From positions 372,001-436,000 of the forward strand of contig JAUICP010000005.1 in the NCBI GenBank assembly GCA_030427805.1: a DNA stretch of 64,000 nt. Direction: 5' to 3'. Shown here piece by piece: positions 26,764 through 35,373 of the stretch. Below the pieces are notes generated by a model, which worked only from the letters and a program-made list of their open reading frames with translations, was not told the DNA's origin and made no database searches. Position 1 is the stretch's first letter. Every line of letters starts with the position of its first letter. Made by a program: the position numbers and the translations under genes. The stretch is from Bdellovibrionia bacterium (GTDB lineage: Bacteria; Bdellovibrionota; Bdellovibrionia; Bdellovibrionales; JAGQZY01).

Positions 26764-27591
26764 ATGAATCAGGGTGATGAGAGAATTGACATAGAAGAAA
26801 AACACCAGGTCGAGCCCCTTGCAATTGGTACCGGTTCTTGGCCACTATTTAGTGGAATTAAGGATTCTTTTGTTATGCTCGCTCCAGTACTGGAGCGGCG
26901 CTGGAGCATTCTCTTTTTATTCCTCTTTATCGACTACATTACCAAATACAGCTTTTATCTGAGCTCCGTACGCTTTGACCTCATTTCATACGAAAACCCA
27001 GCCTCACTCATATTTGCAAGCCTTTGCCAGGCTGTTGTTCATATTCTAGTTATTAATGCTTGGATCTTAGTAACCGTCTCTGGTGCAGAAGATTACATTT
27101 GTAAAAGACGATTTCGGGATTGGGAAAAACTCCTCATCAAATACTATAATCAAATGATCATCGAAAATATCCGCTATTTAGCAGCAATCATCTGGAGAGT
27201 TCCCTTTCTCTTGATCCCAGCCTTTGTTGCATTTATCCGCCTCAGCTTTTTTAATTTTGTTGTCGCCTCAGATATCAACTATACAAAAGACAAACTCGAT
27301 GCCTTAGAGCGCAGTAAAAAAATGACTCGCGGAGCGTTCTTTATTACCTTAGTCGCTGTTTCGGTATTCGCCCTTCTCCCGGGCCTCATAGAAACACTTC
27401 TCCAGCCTATGGGGCCTGACATTCTAGAATCTCCACTTTGGGTCCTTTCCTCTTTGCTAGCGAGCTTCATCATTCAAACCCTGGCCATTCTCTACTCCTA
27501 TTCAATCTACCTCAACCTCAGCCGCAGGGTCGATAAAAAGAGGTCCTTTGCGATCCCTCCACAAGAACCAGAGACCAACGAAAGTCACTAG
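26764..27591 (+). CDS. Unknown multi-pass membrane protein
   Basis: About 275 residues with five or six hydrophobic segments, including FLFLFIDYITKYSFYL, AVVHILVINAWILVTV, the FFITLVAVSVFALLPGL region and LLASFIIQTLAILYSY. No motif is recognised. The start at 26764 avoids the upstream terminator; a TTG at 26746 would lie at its edge. The PilZ gene follows after 98 bases, so a link to c-di-GMP signalling is possible but unproven. Confidence 0.6.
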   Translation: MNQGDERIDIEEKHQVEPLAIGTGSWPLFSGIKDSFVMLAPVLERRWSILFLFLFIDYITKYSFYLSSVRFDLISYENPASLIFASLCQAVVHILVINAWILVTVSGAEDYICKRRFRDWEKLLIKYYNQMIIENIRYLAAIIWRVPFLLIPAFVAFIRLSFFNFVVASDINYTKDKLDALERSKKMTRGAFFITLVAVSVFALLPGLIETLLQPMGPDILESPLWVLSSLLASFIIQTLAILYSYSIYLNLSRRVDKKRSFAIPPQEPETNESH

Positions 27592-27689
27592 ACCATTAAT
27601 CCCCTTGTCTCAATTTGACCCGAATACTTATTACCTTATTAAAAGAAAATGAAATTCCGATAACTAATTGAATTTAAGGAGTTTTGTTA

Positions 27690-28412
27690 ATGATCGAGGT
27701 TCGATGGTTCATATGGCTAGAAGAGAAAGTGCAAGGACCTTTTGATAGCCAAGGCATTATAAAAACCGTCGAAGATCACGGCATTCAAGACCAAGCCCAT
27801 ATATGGTGGCGTGGCCAGTCCGAATGGGTTCCCTATAAAGTCTGGTTCGACGAATACAAAGATACAGATATTTACGGGTCCTACGCCGACAACTGGGAAC
27901 TCATCAGCGAGGATGAATCACTCGGCACCATGCCCTACCATGAAGTCGTGCAAATCCTTGCTAATCACAGTAAAGAGCTCAATCGTTTTAAAGTTCGCAG
28001 AAATGAATCCAAAGACTGGAAAACTATTTTTGAAGTTAAAGAACTTATTCAGAGCCTCAACCTTTCAAGGCGGATGCATCCCCGCGCACCTTTGATGGGA
28101 GTTGCACGGCTCAACACTGGCAATGTTCGAGTCACGGCTCGAATGACAACTATCAGTGAACGTGGTTTCGGAATCAAAATTGAGGGCTACCTCGAGGTGG
28201 GACGGGAGTACTTTGTAGAAATTGAAAGTCCAAATCTTTCAGATCGTCTCATGGTCATGGCCGAAATTCTTTATTCTGATAAGACAGGATACGTGGGAGC
28301 CACTTTCATAGGACTAGACTCAAAGAGCCGCCTTGCGATCATCGAATTTGTGAATAAATTCGTGGCCGCGCAAAAAGTAGCCGGTGATCTTATCGGTCGC
28401 GATTCAGCCTAA
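27690..28412 (+). CDS. GYF_2-PilZ two-domain protein
   Basis: About 240 residues. The N-terminal part (about 4-50) has the GYF_2 (DUF4339) pattern: W-F-I-W, G-P-F, and IWWRGQSEWVPYKVW. A second related stretch follows (about 70-110). The C-terminal PilZ domain begins near RRMHPRAPL and has TISERGFGIKI in place of D-x-S-x2-G, so c-di-GMP binding is plausible but not certain. TTAAGGAG lies 8 bases before the ATG at 27690. It is convergent with a response-regulator gene (8-base gap). Confidence 0.75.
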   Translation: MIEVRWFIWLEEKVQGPFDSQGIIKTVEDHGIQDQAHIWWRGQSEWVPYKVWFDEYKDTDIYGSYADNWELISEDESLGTMPYHEVVQILANHSKELNRFKVRRNESKDWKTIFEVKELIQSLNLSRRMHPRAPLMGVARLNTGNVRVTARMTTISERGFGIKIEGYLEVGREYFVEIESPNLSDRLMVMAEILYSDKTGYVGATFIGLDSKSRLAIIEFVNKFVAAQKVAGDLIGRDSA

Positions 28413-28420
28413 AAGTTCTT

Positions 28421-29047
28421 CTAGGCTGCCGATTTTCTTAAACCCAAGATTCGCTGGGCAAAGGTTTGCTCACTCTTTAGAACATCTAACTTGCCCTTGA
28501 CGCCTTCCAAGTCATTTTCCAGATGAGCTAAGTTCATGGCCGCATCGGTGTCGACAGAAGCACCCAGTTTCTGCAAGCGATCGAGTTCACTTTTGTAGCC
28601 ACCAATCAATCGATCGGCCGTTTCAAGAATATTTTGCGAAGCTTCGGTCAGTGAGTTTTGCATGCGCGCCAGAGATTCGAAGGCCACCGCCTGCCGCACG
28701 GCCAATTCAAACTCATCCCCATCAAATGGCTTTTCGAGAATTCGATAGACCCCTAAGTTCATTGCACGAATCATGGTTTCTTTTTCGAGAAAGCCAGACA
28801 CTAATAAAAGGGGCACGCTGAGCGTAAGGTCTCGAACCTTACGGGCCAATTGTATACCCGTACAATTGGGCATCTTATAATCTGAAACAATCAAATTGGG
28901 CTTCGCACTGGCCTGAAGCTTATCAACCATAGCTAAAGGATCCAGAAACCCCTCCACATGAAAGTCATCCCCTAGGTAATCTTTGTAGAGATCGATGATA
29001 TCTGGTTCGTCATCGACGATAAATACAATCGGTTTACTCGTCTCCAT
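28421..29047 (-). CDS. Response regulator with coiled-coil C-terminus
   Basis: A 208-residue protein. The receiver domain (about 7-125) has VDDEPD, the phospho-acceptor in VSDYKMPNCTG, Ser in VSGF and Lys in EKPF. The remaining 80 residues are predicted coiled coil (for example ENDLEGVKGKLDVL) with no DNA-binding or enzymatic motif, suggesting a protein-protein output or dimerisation. GGAGGG precedes the ATG. No partner kinase is adjacent. Confidence 0.88.
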   Translation of the reverse strand: METSKPIVFIVDDEPDIIDLYKDYLGDDFHVEGFLDPLAMVDKLQASAKPNLIVSDYKMPNCTGIQLARKVRDLTLSVPLLLVSGFLEKETMIRAMNLGVYRILEKPFDGDEFELAVRQAVAFESLARMQNSLTEASQNILETADRLIGGYKSELDRLQKLGASVDTDAAMNLAHLENDLEGVKGKLDVLKSEQTFAQRILGLRKSAA

Positions 29048-29208
29048 CTTAAAAACCCTCCGTTACAAATAGGCTATCTAAAGAAGGATAAAGGTGGTGT
29101 GAAGATCTTCCCAAAGGATTATTAACGCGGCTCATCTAGCCCTAGAAGCCTTTATTCTCTTGAAACCCAGCTCAGTTTGTATAAATTCGAAACCCTTGGA
29201 GGTGATCT

Positions 29209-30252
29209 TTGGGTCTCATTTTTAGATGGAAAGATATTAAGAATAGAAACCACGGCTTAACCTTTGACGATGTTCTTTTGGTGCCTGAGAGATCGGATGT
29301 CCGCAGTCGGCGCGACCCCCTCCTGAAGACCAAATTGACAAAGAGCATTGAGCTCGACATTCCGCTCATCGCAGCGAATATGGATACGATCACTGAAACC
29401 GACATGGCCCTTGCCATGGACCGCGAAGGAGGCCTTGGAATCCTTCACCGATTTATGTCCATCGAAGATCAAGTTTCCCAGGTTCAACTTTTAAAAGAAA
29501 AGGGCCTAAAAAATATATCTGCCAGTGTTGGGGTTGGAGAAGAAGCTAAAAACCGCTGTGCTAATGTCGTTTCAGCGGGAGCGAACATCATCACAGTCGA
29601 TATTGCCCATGGCCACAATGTACAAATGTCTGAAATGGTCCAATGGATTAAAACCGAATTCAATGGTGTACAAATTATCGCTGGAAACATCGCTACACCT
29701 GCCGCTTGTATTGATCTTATCGAAGCCGGCGCCGATGCCCTCAAGGTGGGAATTGGTCCCGGGTCCATGTGTACCACAAGAATTATTACTGGCTGTGGAG
29801 TTCCACAACTCACGGCCATCGCTTTGTGTGCAGAAGCCGCCCAAAGCCGCGGTATACCTCTCATCGCCGATGGTGGTATTAAAACATCTGGCGACATCGT
29901 AAAGGCTCTGGCAGCTGGTGCCGATGCTGTCATGCTAGGATCTTTACTGGCCGGTACTTTTGAAACTCCCGGTGAAATCAAAAAAGGTAAAAAGCGCTAT
30001 CGCGGAATGGCCTCAAAGTCGGCCCAGGTCTCCTGGCGCGGTGAACTTCCAAAAGGAATGGCTGCCGAAGGTGAAGCCACTCAAGTTGCAGTGAAAGGTC
30101 GCGTTCAAGACGTCGTCCTCGAGCTAACAGGTGGTATTCGAAGCGGAATGAGCTATCTCAATGCCGAAAGCATCCATGAAATTCGCGACAATGCACAGTT
30201 CATGGAAATGAGTCCCCTTGGAATCATGGAATCTCGAGCCCACGGTATTTAA
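29209..30252 (+). CDS. guaC: GMP reductase-type protein of the IMPDH/GMPR family
   Basis: A 347-residue TIM-barrel enzyme without CBS domains. The catalytic Cys lies in GPGSMCTTR. The C-terminal flap (WRGELPKGMAAEGEATQV and GGIRSGMSYL) resembles GMP reductase more than IMP dehydrogenase, and the length equals that of E. coli GuaC. GMP reductase converts GMP to IMP with NADPH. The start is TTG at 29209, since GGAGGTGAT lies exactly upstream and no in-frame ATG occurs nearby. It leads an operon with murI, mpaA-like and dapD. A CBS-less IMPDH remains possible. Confidence 0.78.
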   Translation: MGLIFRWKDIKNRNHGLTFDDVLLVPERSDVRSRRDPLLKTKLTKSIELDIPLIAANMDTITETDMALAMDREGGLGILHRFMSIEDQVSQVQLLKEKGLKNISASVGVGEEAKNRCANVVSAGANIITVDIAHGHNVQMSEMVQWIKTEFNGVQIIAGNIATPAACIDLIEAGADALKVGIGPGSMCTTRIITGCGVPQLTAIALCAEAAQSRGIPLIADGGIKTSGDIVKALAAGADAVMLGSLLAGTFETPGEIKKGKKRYRGMASKSAQVSWRGELPKGMAAEGEATQVAVKGRVQDVVLELTGGIRSGMSYLNAESIHEIRDNAQFMEMSPLGIMESRAHGI

Positions 30253-30258
30253 TTTTTC

Positions 30259-31053
30259 ATGAGTGATCGACCTATTGGTATTTTTGATTCTGGTATCGGA
30301 GGGATGAGTGTTCTTAAGGAACTCCGCAGACTCCTACCAGGAGAAGATTTTATCTATCTCGGTGACACAGCTCGCCTCCCCTATGGCACTAAAAGTCTAC
30401 AAACGATTGCTAAATACAGCGAACAAGTTTGCCACAAACTTCTTGAATACGATGTGAAGGCCATCGTTATCGCCTGCCACTCGGCTTCGAGTAGCTTTCT
30501 CAATTTTCCTTTCGAACTTTCAGTGCCTATTTTTAATGTCGTCACTCCCAGCTGCGAACAGGCGGCCCTCTACGGCTCACCCATGGGCGTAATCGGAACT
30601 CGCTCAACCACCGAAGGCGGTGTTTATCAGAAAGAGCTGACTCGCCTTGGAATTGACATGAAAATCTATTCCCAGGCCTGCCCCCTCCTCGTTCCTTTAG
30701 TGGAAGAAGCATGGGAGGACGACCCACTAACAAACCTCATCGTCTATCGCTACCTGGCTCCCCTCGAAAAGTTGGGGTTAAAGTCTCTGGTTTTAGGATG
30801 CACGCATTTTCCCATGTTATCGGGCTCCATCGACCGAGTTTTTCAAAAGCAAGTTCCCCTGATTGAGCCGGGTTTGGCCCTCGCTAAGACTTTAAAGTTG
30901 AAACAAGGCGACAACTTTCAACTTTCAAAACGAATCGACTCGGGCCAACTGAGGATTTTGACAACGGACATCTCACCCTTGTTTCAAGATTTGAGTCATC
31001 GTATTATGTCGGGCATTGAGATTCCCGAACCTGAGCTCATCAATTTAAATTAA
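30259..31053 (+). CDS. murI: Glutamate racemase
   Basis: A 264-residue Asp/Glu racemase making D-glutamate for peptidoglycan. IFDSGIGGMSVLKEL and DTARLPYGTKS are standard. The first catalytic Cys occurs as ACHSASS, where most MurI proteins have ACNTAS. The second is in LGCTHFPML. The Asn-to-His and Thr-to-Ser changes next to the catalytic Cys are unusual. It begins six bases after the guaC-type stop without a clear ribosome binding site, so translation is probably coupled. Confidence 0.92.
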   Translation: MSDRPIGIFDSGIGGMSVLKELRRLLPGEDFIYLGDTARLPYGTKSLQTIAKYSEQVCHKLLEYDVKAIVIACHSASSSFLNFPFELSVPIFNVVTPSCEQAALYGSPMGVIGTRSTTEGGVYQKELTRLGIDMKIYSQACPLLVPLVEEAWEDDPLTNLIVYRYLAPLEKLGLKSLVLGCTHFPMLSGSIDRVFQKQVPLIEPGLALAKTLKLKQGDNFQLSKRIDSGQLRILTTDISPLFQDLSHRIMSGIEIPEPELINLN

Positions 31054-31067
31054 GGATCTAAGATACT

Positions 31068-31724
31068 ATGAAAACAAAAATTTTCGGCTACTCCAGTGAA
31101 GGCTTGCCCATTCCCTCTTACCAGTTTGGTGGAAGCGAAAACCAAGTCCTCATCTTAGGTGGTGTCCACGGCGATGAAATCGAAGGAGTCATAGGGGCCC
31201 ACGCCCTACTCGATCATTTTCAGAAACAGTTTAATTACAATCTAAAAATCACAATTGTCCCCCAGTTCAACATGGATGGAGTCATTCGTTGTCAGCGAGT
31301 GAATGCCAATAAAATTGACCTCAATAGAAATTTGCCAACTAAAGATTGGACTTCAGAGGTTGCCAAAGAACGCTATAACCCAGGCCCGAGTGCCTGCTCC
31401 GAATCAGAAAACCAAGCACTCGTCAGTTGGCTCGACGAAAACAAACCAAAATTCGTTTTGAGTTTGCACTCTTGGAAGCCCATGCTCAACGTCAACGGCA
31501 ATTGTCACGAAGAGGCTGAAGTCATTCGCCATCACACTTCTTATATTATCGAAGAGAGCATTGGTTACCCAACTCCAGGTTGTTTGGGCACCTATGCCGC
31601 CCTTGAAAGAGATATGCCCACACTCACCTACGAATTTGAGCGCGGCATGAGAAGTGATCAGATTATTAAAGTACATATTCCAGCAATTTTAGAAAGTCTT
31701 AAAAAAACGGAGGCCAAGGCGTGA
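31068..31724 (+). CDS. MpaA-like murein peptide amidase (M14)
   Basis: A 218-residue M14 peptidase resembling MpaA, which cleaves gamma-D-Glu-DAP bonds in murein peptides and frees diaminopimelate. Zinc motif GGVHGDEIEG, substrate-binding VNANKIDLNRNLP, third ligand His in LSLHSW and late Glu in TYEFERG. No signal peptide is present, so it acts in the cytoplasm. The neighbours murI and dapD supply D-Glu and DAP, which supports a role in peptidoglycan recycling. AAGGAT precedes the ATG. Confidence 0.82.
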   Translation: MKTKIFGYSSEGLPIPSYQFGGSENQVLILGGVHGDEIEGVIGAHALLDHFQKQFNYNLKITIVPQFNMDGVIRCQRVNANKIDLNRNLPTKDWTSEVAKERYNPGPSACSESENQALVSWLDENKPKFVLSLHSWKPMLNVNGNCHEEAEVIRHHTSYIIEESIGYPTPGCLGTYAALERDMPTLTYEFERGMRSDQIIKVHIPAILESLKKTEAKA

Positions 31725-32536
31725 GTTTTGAAACCATAATTAAAGAATGCTTTACCAGCGAAAGTCAGGACCTAACTAATGAAGTTGTTGAAGCCGTTCA
31801 ACACTGCATTAAAGAGATTGATGAAGGTCGCCTCACCGTTGCAGAAAAAAAGTCTGAGGGCGAGTGGATCGTTAATGATTACGCAAAAATGGCGATTCTC
31901 CTGCATTTTAGAATTCAAAAAATGAAGGTCATCGAATCGGGGCCTTTTTCTTACCACGATAAAATCCCCCTCAAAAAATGGACCGGCGAAGAAGGCGTTC
32001 GTGTCGTGCCCCAAGCCTTGGTACGCCAGGGGGCATTCGTCGAAAAAGGGGCGATTTTAATGCCCTCCTACGTAAACATTGGAGCTTTTGTTGGGTCGGG
32101 CACCATGGTCGACACCTGGGCCACAGTGGGCTCTTGTGCCTACATTGGTCGAAATGTTCACCTTTCTGGTGGAGTCGGAATAGGAGGCGTTCTCGAGCCC
32201 GTGCAAGCCTCTCCTGTCATCATCGAGGATAATGTTTTTGTCGGCAGTCGATGCATTGTTGTTGAAGGGGTTCACGTTGAAGAAGGCGCTGTCCTCGGTG
32301 CCGGCGTGACAATTACCCAAAGCACTAAGATCATCGACGTCACTGGCAGTGAAGCAAAAGTGATTAAGGGCCGAGTTCCCAAGAACTCAGTGGTCATCCC
32401 CGGAACACAAATGAAAGAATTCCCTGCTGGAACTTTTGGTGTTCCCTCGGCTTTGATCATTGGTCAGAGAAAAGAAAGTACAAACAAAAAGACAAGTCTT
32501 ACTGATGCGCTCAGAGACTTTGACGTGGCAACCTAG
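31721..32536 (+). CDS. dapD: Tetrahydrodipicolinate N-succinyltransferase
   Basis: A 271-residue left-handed beta-helix acyltransferase for the succinylase branch of DAP/lysine synthesis. Hexapeptide repeats run through the middle (GAFVGSGTMVDTWATVGSCA, IGRNVHLSGGVGIGGV). The N-terminal helical domain is present, and the length is normal. The GTG start overlaps the mpaA-like stop in GTGA (31721-31724). Its TAG stop overlaps the stop of the convergent PilZ gene within CTAG. Confidence 0.95.
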   Translation: MSFETIIKECFTSESQDLTNEVVEAVQHCIKEIDEGRLTVAEKKSEGEWIVNDYAKMAILLHFRIQKMKVIESGPFSYHDKIPLKKWTGEEGVRVVPQALVRQGAFVEKGAILMPSYVNIGAFVGSGTMVDTWATVGSCAYIGRNVHLSGGVGIGGVLEPVQASPVIIEDNVFVGSRCIVVEGVHVEEGAVLGAGVTITQSTKIIDVTGSEAKVIKGRVPKNSVVIPGTQMKEFPAGTFGVPSALIIGQRKESTNKKTSLTDALRDFDVAT

Positions 32537-32901
32537 TTGCCACCGACCCAGTGGATGATTTGCTGAAGACCTTTTTCTTCGGCCACAGTTAATCCGCGAA
32601 ATTGAATTCCCAGAGTATAGCCACCATTGATGACTTCAAGGCGAACAATCTTAGCGTCAATGGTTCTCGGGAAATCAGTCAATCGACTCATATCGAGAAT
32701 AACACTCTGGTTGAGAAAGTATCGAGGTGTCCTTTGTCCCTTGGCAATAAAGATCTGGGCGCCCGTAAGGGAGATATCACGCAGTTCGAGAGTGACAGCC
32801 TGCCCCTTACCGCCGAGCTTGATATCGACAAATAGAGAGTCAGAAGAGTCAAATGCTCTACGTGGACTTCTTTCTAATAAACCGAAATTATAATTTCCCA
32901 C
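32533..32901 (-). CDS. Short PilZ-domain protein
   Basis: About 122 residues from a GTG at 32901, chosen because TGAGG lies 5 bases before it; an in-frame ATG at 32928 lacks one. The PilZ motif region is SPRRAFD and RDISLTGAQIF (D-x-S-x2-G). The first motif has adjacent arginines rather than a clean R-x3-R. It is probably a c-di-GMP-binding or PilZ-like adaptor. Convergent with dapD with a 4-base overlap. Confidence 0.75.
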   Translation of the reverse strand: MGNYNFGLLERSPRRAFDSSDSLFVDIKLGGKGQAVTLELRDISLTGAQIFIAKGQRTPRYFLNQSVILDMSRLTDFPRTIDAKIVRLEVINGGYTLGIQFRGLTVAEEKGLQQIIHWVGGN

Positions 32902-33076
32902 AGCGACCTCAATTAAAAGGCATTTCAATGCCCAATTCCCATACCTTTAAATTGCAATTCTGATACCTCCCAAAATCCACACAATGCCCCTCAGTAGGGA
33001 ACTGCAATGACATCTGTCTACATTATCAACAAGAGACAAGCTCGGCTCCCAGTTAGAAAGTGCCGATAAGAACATT

Positions 33077-33505
33077 ATGAAAATCGATGGCTTCAAATCG
33101 GCGATAGAAACTCTTTCTCAGCTCCCTGAAAGCGATCAGGAGCGCATCTTAAAAGAGATTGCCCTTAAGGACCCAGCCCAAGCTGAGCGTCTCAGAGTGG
33201 GACTTTTCACCTTTAACGACCTCGCCTTTGCCAACCCCGGTGGTTTGCGCCAACTTATTTCAGATACCGAGGAAGACACTTGGCATTTTGCATTGCGAGG
33301 AGCTTCAATCGAAGTCCTCGAAAACCTGCAAAGCAACTTAAGTACGAATCACTGGCGAAGAATCAAAGAAGGAATGGAAGCCTTGGGGCCCCAGAAGAAA
33401 TCAAAGATCGAAGAAGCCCGAGAAAAAATTATGGATGCCGCCCGCAAGCTCAAGAAAAACTCACAGCTTATTATCAACAAAGGCGGCGCTGACCCCATGG
33501 TCTAA
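33077..33505 (+). CDS. Stand-alone FliG C-terminal-domain-like protein
   Basis: The 142-residue protein matches the FliG C-terminal fold by pattern: LFTFNDLAF (FliG: MFxFEDL), HFALRGAS (FliG: ALKGA), LSTNHWRRIKEGMEALGP (FliG: MSxRAAxxLxxDLxxxGP), and EEAREKIMDAARKL. This is the domain contacting the stator in the flagellar switch. The DDRSIQ torque segment reads NPGGLRQ, so charges that meet MotA seem to be lost. The FliG N and middle domains are absent, although residues 1-45 look like one armadillo-type motif. It may be a decoy or a rotor-like part of another motor (inference). Confidence 0.65.
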   Translation: MKIDGFKSAIETLSQLPESDQERILKEIALKDPAQAERLRVGLFTFNDLAFANPGGLRQLISDTEEDTWHFALRGASIEVLENLQSNLSTNHWRRIKEGMEALGPQKKSKIEEAREKIMDAARKLKKNSQLIINKGGADPMV

Positions 33506-33506
33506 T

Positions 33507-34778
33507 CTAAATTTCGTGGGATGTGTTTCCGCGAAGGGCTTCGCTAGCCGTCAAGTCGCGAATTTTTCGGGTCGACAGCCAAGACGTTAAAATACAGAGA
33601 ATAACGGCTATGGAGAGAATCCAGGTCATCTGGTTGGGATCGACCTTCGCTGGAATACTCGAGTCATAATAAATATCGGGTAAAATTCCCTTAGAGTATC
33701 GATCGATGAGAAAGCAACTGACAAGGCCAATACTGACTCCAAAAAACAGACCCGAACCCGAAAGCAGGAGTCCCATTTTCATGAAAAGTCGGCGTGTTCG
33801 AACCGTCGAAAGACCAATGGACATAAACACGCCCATCTCCTTTTTCTTCTGAGTCATCAAAAGAACAACGACAGTAATCATTGAGAAACCGGCAATGATG
33901 GCACTCATACCCAGTAACAATCCAACGAGAAAACGCTCCAGAAAAAGCGCTAGGAGCAAATTCGAGTTTCTATCTTTCCACGTCTCAACATCGGCGCCGA
34001 GAGCTTCAAGCTTAGCCTTCAAACCCGATATATTTTCAGGGTCTTTAACTCTCACTTCAATACCCATTAATCGACTGGCTGTATCTCTCAATCGGTAAAA
34101 ACTTTTACCAAGGCCGTAGTAAATCATTTTCGAGTCGTGTTCGCCATAGTTAGAATCGATCACTCCGCGAACAGTCAAAGTTTCAAAAGGCGGAATTTCG
34201 CCCGGAGGCAATAAAAGTCCCTCGGGTGGAACCACGGTAATCTTATCTCCTTCATAAAGATTCAGGAGATTGGCCAACTCGAGACCGACGTAAATTTCAT
34301 TAGACCCAAGGGTCGATTCCAACCATTTGGATTCCTTTTCGGTGCCATAACCTACCTTCTGGGCTTCGAGTCGGCGTGAGATTTTTTCAGTCTCATTGAT
34401 AATGTACTCCATGGACTCTTTATTCACTCCTCGGGCAATGGCCGCGTGAACAATTCCATCCACCGTCCGCAAAATCACATCTTGGGATTCCGTAAGAAAG
34501 ACTTTCGTATCGGGAAGCGACTTTAGATACTTGTGAATGGGATGATCGATATAATCATCTTGTCGAGTAAATCCTTTAACTGAAACAATTAAGTGGGGTT
34601 CGATAGACAACAATCGGTCGCGCAAGGAGCCTTGAAAGCCATTCATAACACTGACAACAATAATAAGAGCGGCAACTCCCAAGGTCACACCGAGAACACA
34701 AAGGGCCGCTACGATCCGAACGATCGCACCCGAACGCCTTGAAAAAAGGAAGTTTTTAAACAGCTCAAAAGATAACAC
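33507..34778 (-). CDS. LolC/LolE-type lipoprotein-releasing permease
   Basis: A 423-residue MacB/FtsX-type ABC permease with the LolC/E layout: one N-terminal membrane segment (about 20-45), a large periplasmic domain (45-275) and three C-terminal segments. VSVMNGFQGSLRDRLL after the first segment is a LolC/E signature. It would extract lipoproteins from the inner membrane with LolD, but no lolD gene is adjacent. Start is GTG. It is the last gene of the mla-like operon. Confidence 0.85.
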   Translation of the reverse strand: MLSFELFKNFLFSRRSGAIVRIVAALCVLGVTLGVAALIIVVSVMNGFQGSLRDRLLSIEPHLIVSVKGFTRQDDYIDHPIHKYLKSLPDTKVFLTESQDVILRTVDGIVHAAIARGVNKESMEYIINETEKISRRLEAQKVGYGTEKESKWLESTLGSNEIYVGLELANLLNLYEGDKITVVPPEGLLLPPGEIPPFETLTVRGVIDSNYGEHDSKMIYYGLGKSFYRLRDTASRLMGIEVRVKDPENISGLKAKLEALGADVETWKDRNSNLLLALFLERFLVGLLLGMSAIIAGFSMITVVVLLMTQKKKEMGVFMSIGLSTVRTRRLFMKMGLLLSGSGLFFGVSIGLVSCFLIDRYSKGILPDIYYDSSIPAKVDPNQMTWILSIAVILCILTSWLSTRKIRDLTASEALRGNTSHEI

Positions 34779-34787
34779 TGAATTCAG

Positions 34788-35369
34788 TTAATCACTTTTC
34801 TTGGAGCGAAACAACCATTGGAAAAACCTTGTAAAAACCGAGGGCGGGTCTTGTCTTTCCTTATTTTTTAGATACTCAACATCGACGTACTTGAGCAATT
34901 TTTCGGTTTCGCTATAGCCCCACTCATTGCTCATGGCCCAAGGCGAAATGAGATTAGCCTTCAAAAGCTCTCGTACCTTAACGCCTAAATCCTCAATATT
35001 ATCAATCACTTGAAGGGCTTGCTGGATGGCCGTTTCGTTGGGTTCGCGATCGAATCGAATAATCTCACTGGCCCCCATATCAGCGGCGTGCTCGACCTCT
35101 TCGATGACAACACCCGTCTTAACTCCATCGAGAATATTCCACTCGACAATCAGTCCGTACAACCCGAGTTGCTGTTTGATCAGTCGATCCTTTTGATCTT
35201 TAAAGAGAAACAAGTCGGCATCAAGATTAGAATGATACCACTGACTTCGAATCTTTTGATTTTCTGCCTTTATATAGTCTACAGAAACTTCCTTCAACGA
35301 CTTGCCAATGGCCAACGGCTCATAAAAAGAAGGAATGCGTTTCGATTGACCCATGACAGTTTCTTTCAC
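34788..35369 (-). CDS. Unknown protein in mla-like operon
   Basis: A 193-residue soluble protein, not recognised. It begins with GTG at 35369 or ATG at 35354. There is no signal peptide or membrane segment, and the C-terminus is basic (FRSKKSD). It sits 4 bases after the MlaD-like gene and 9 bases before the Lol-type permease gene on the same strand, so it is co-transcribed and may serve lipid or lipoprotein traffic (inference). Confidence 0.6.
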   Translation of the reverse strand: MKETVMGQSKRIPSFYEPLAIGKSLKEVSVDYIKAENQKIRSQWYHSNLDADLFLFKDQKDRLIKQQLGLYGLIVEWNILDGVKTGVVIEEVEHAADMGASEIIRFDREPNETAIQQALQVIDNIEDLGVKVRELLKANLISPWAMSNEWGYSETEKLLKYVDVEYLKNKERQDPPSVFTRFFQWLFRSKKSD

Positions 35370-35373
35370 TTGA

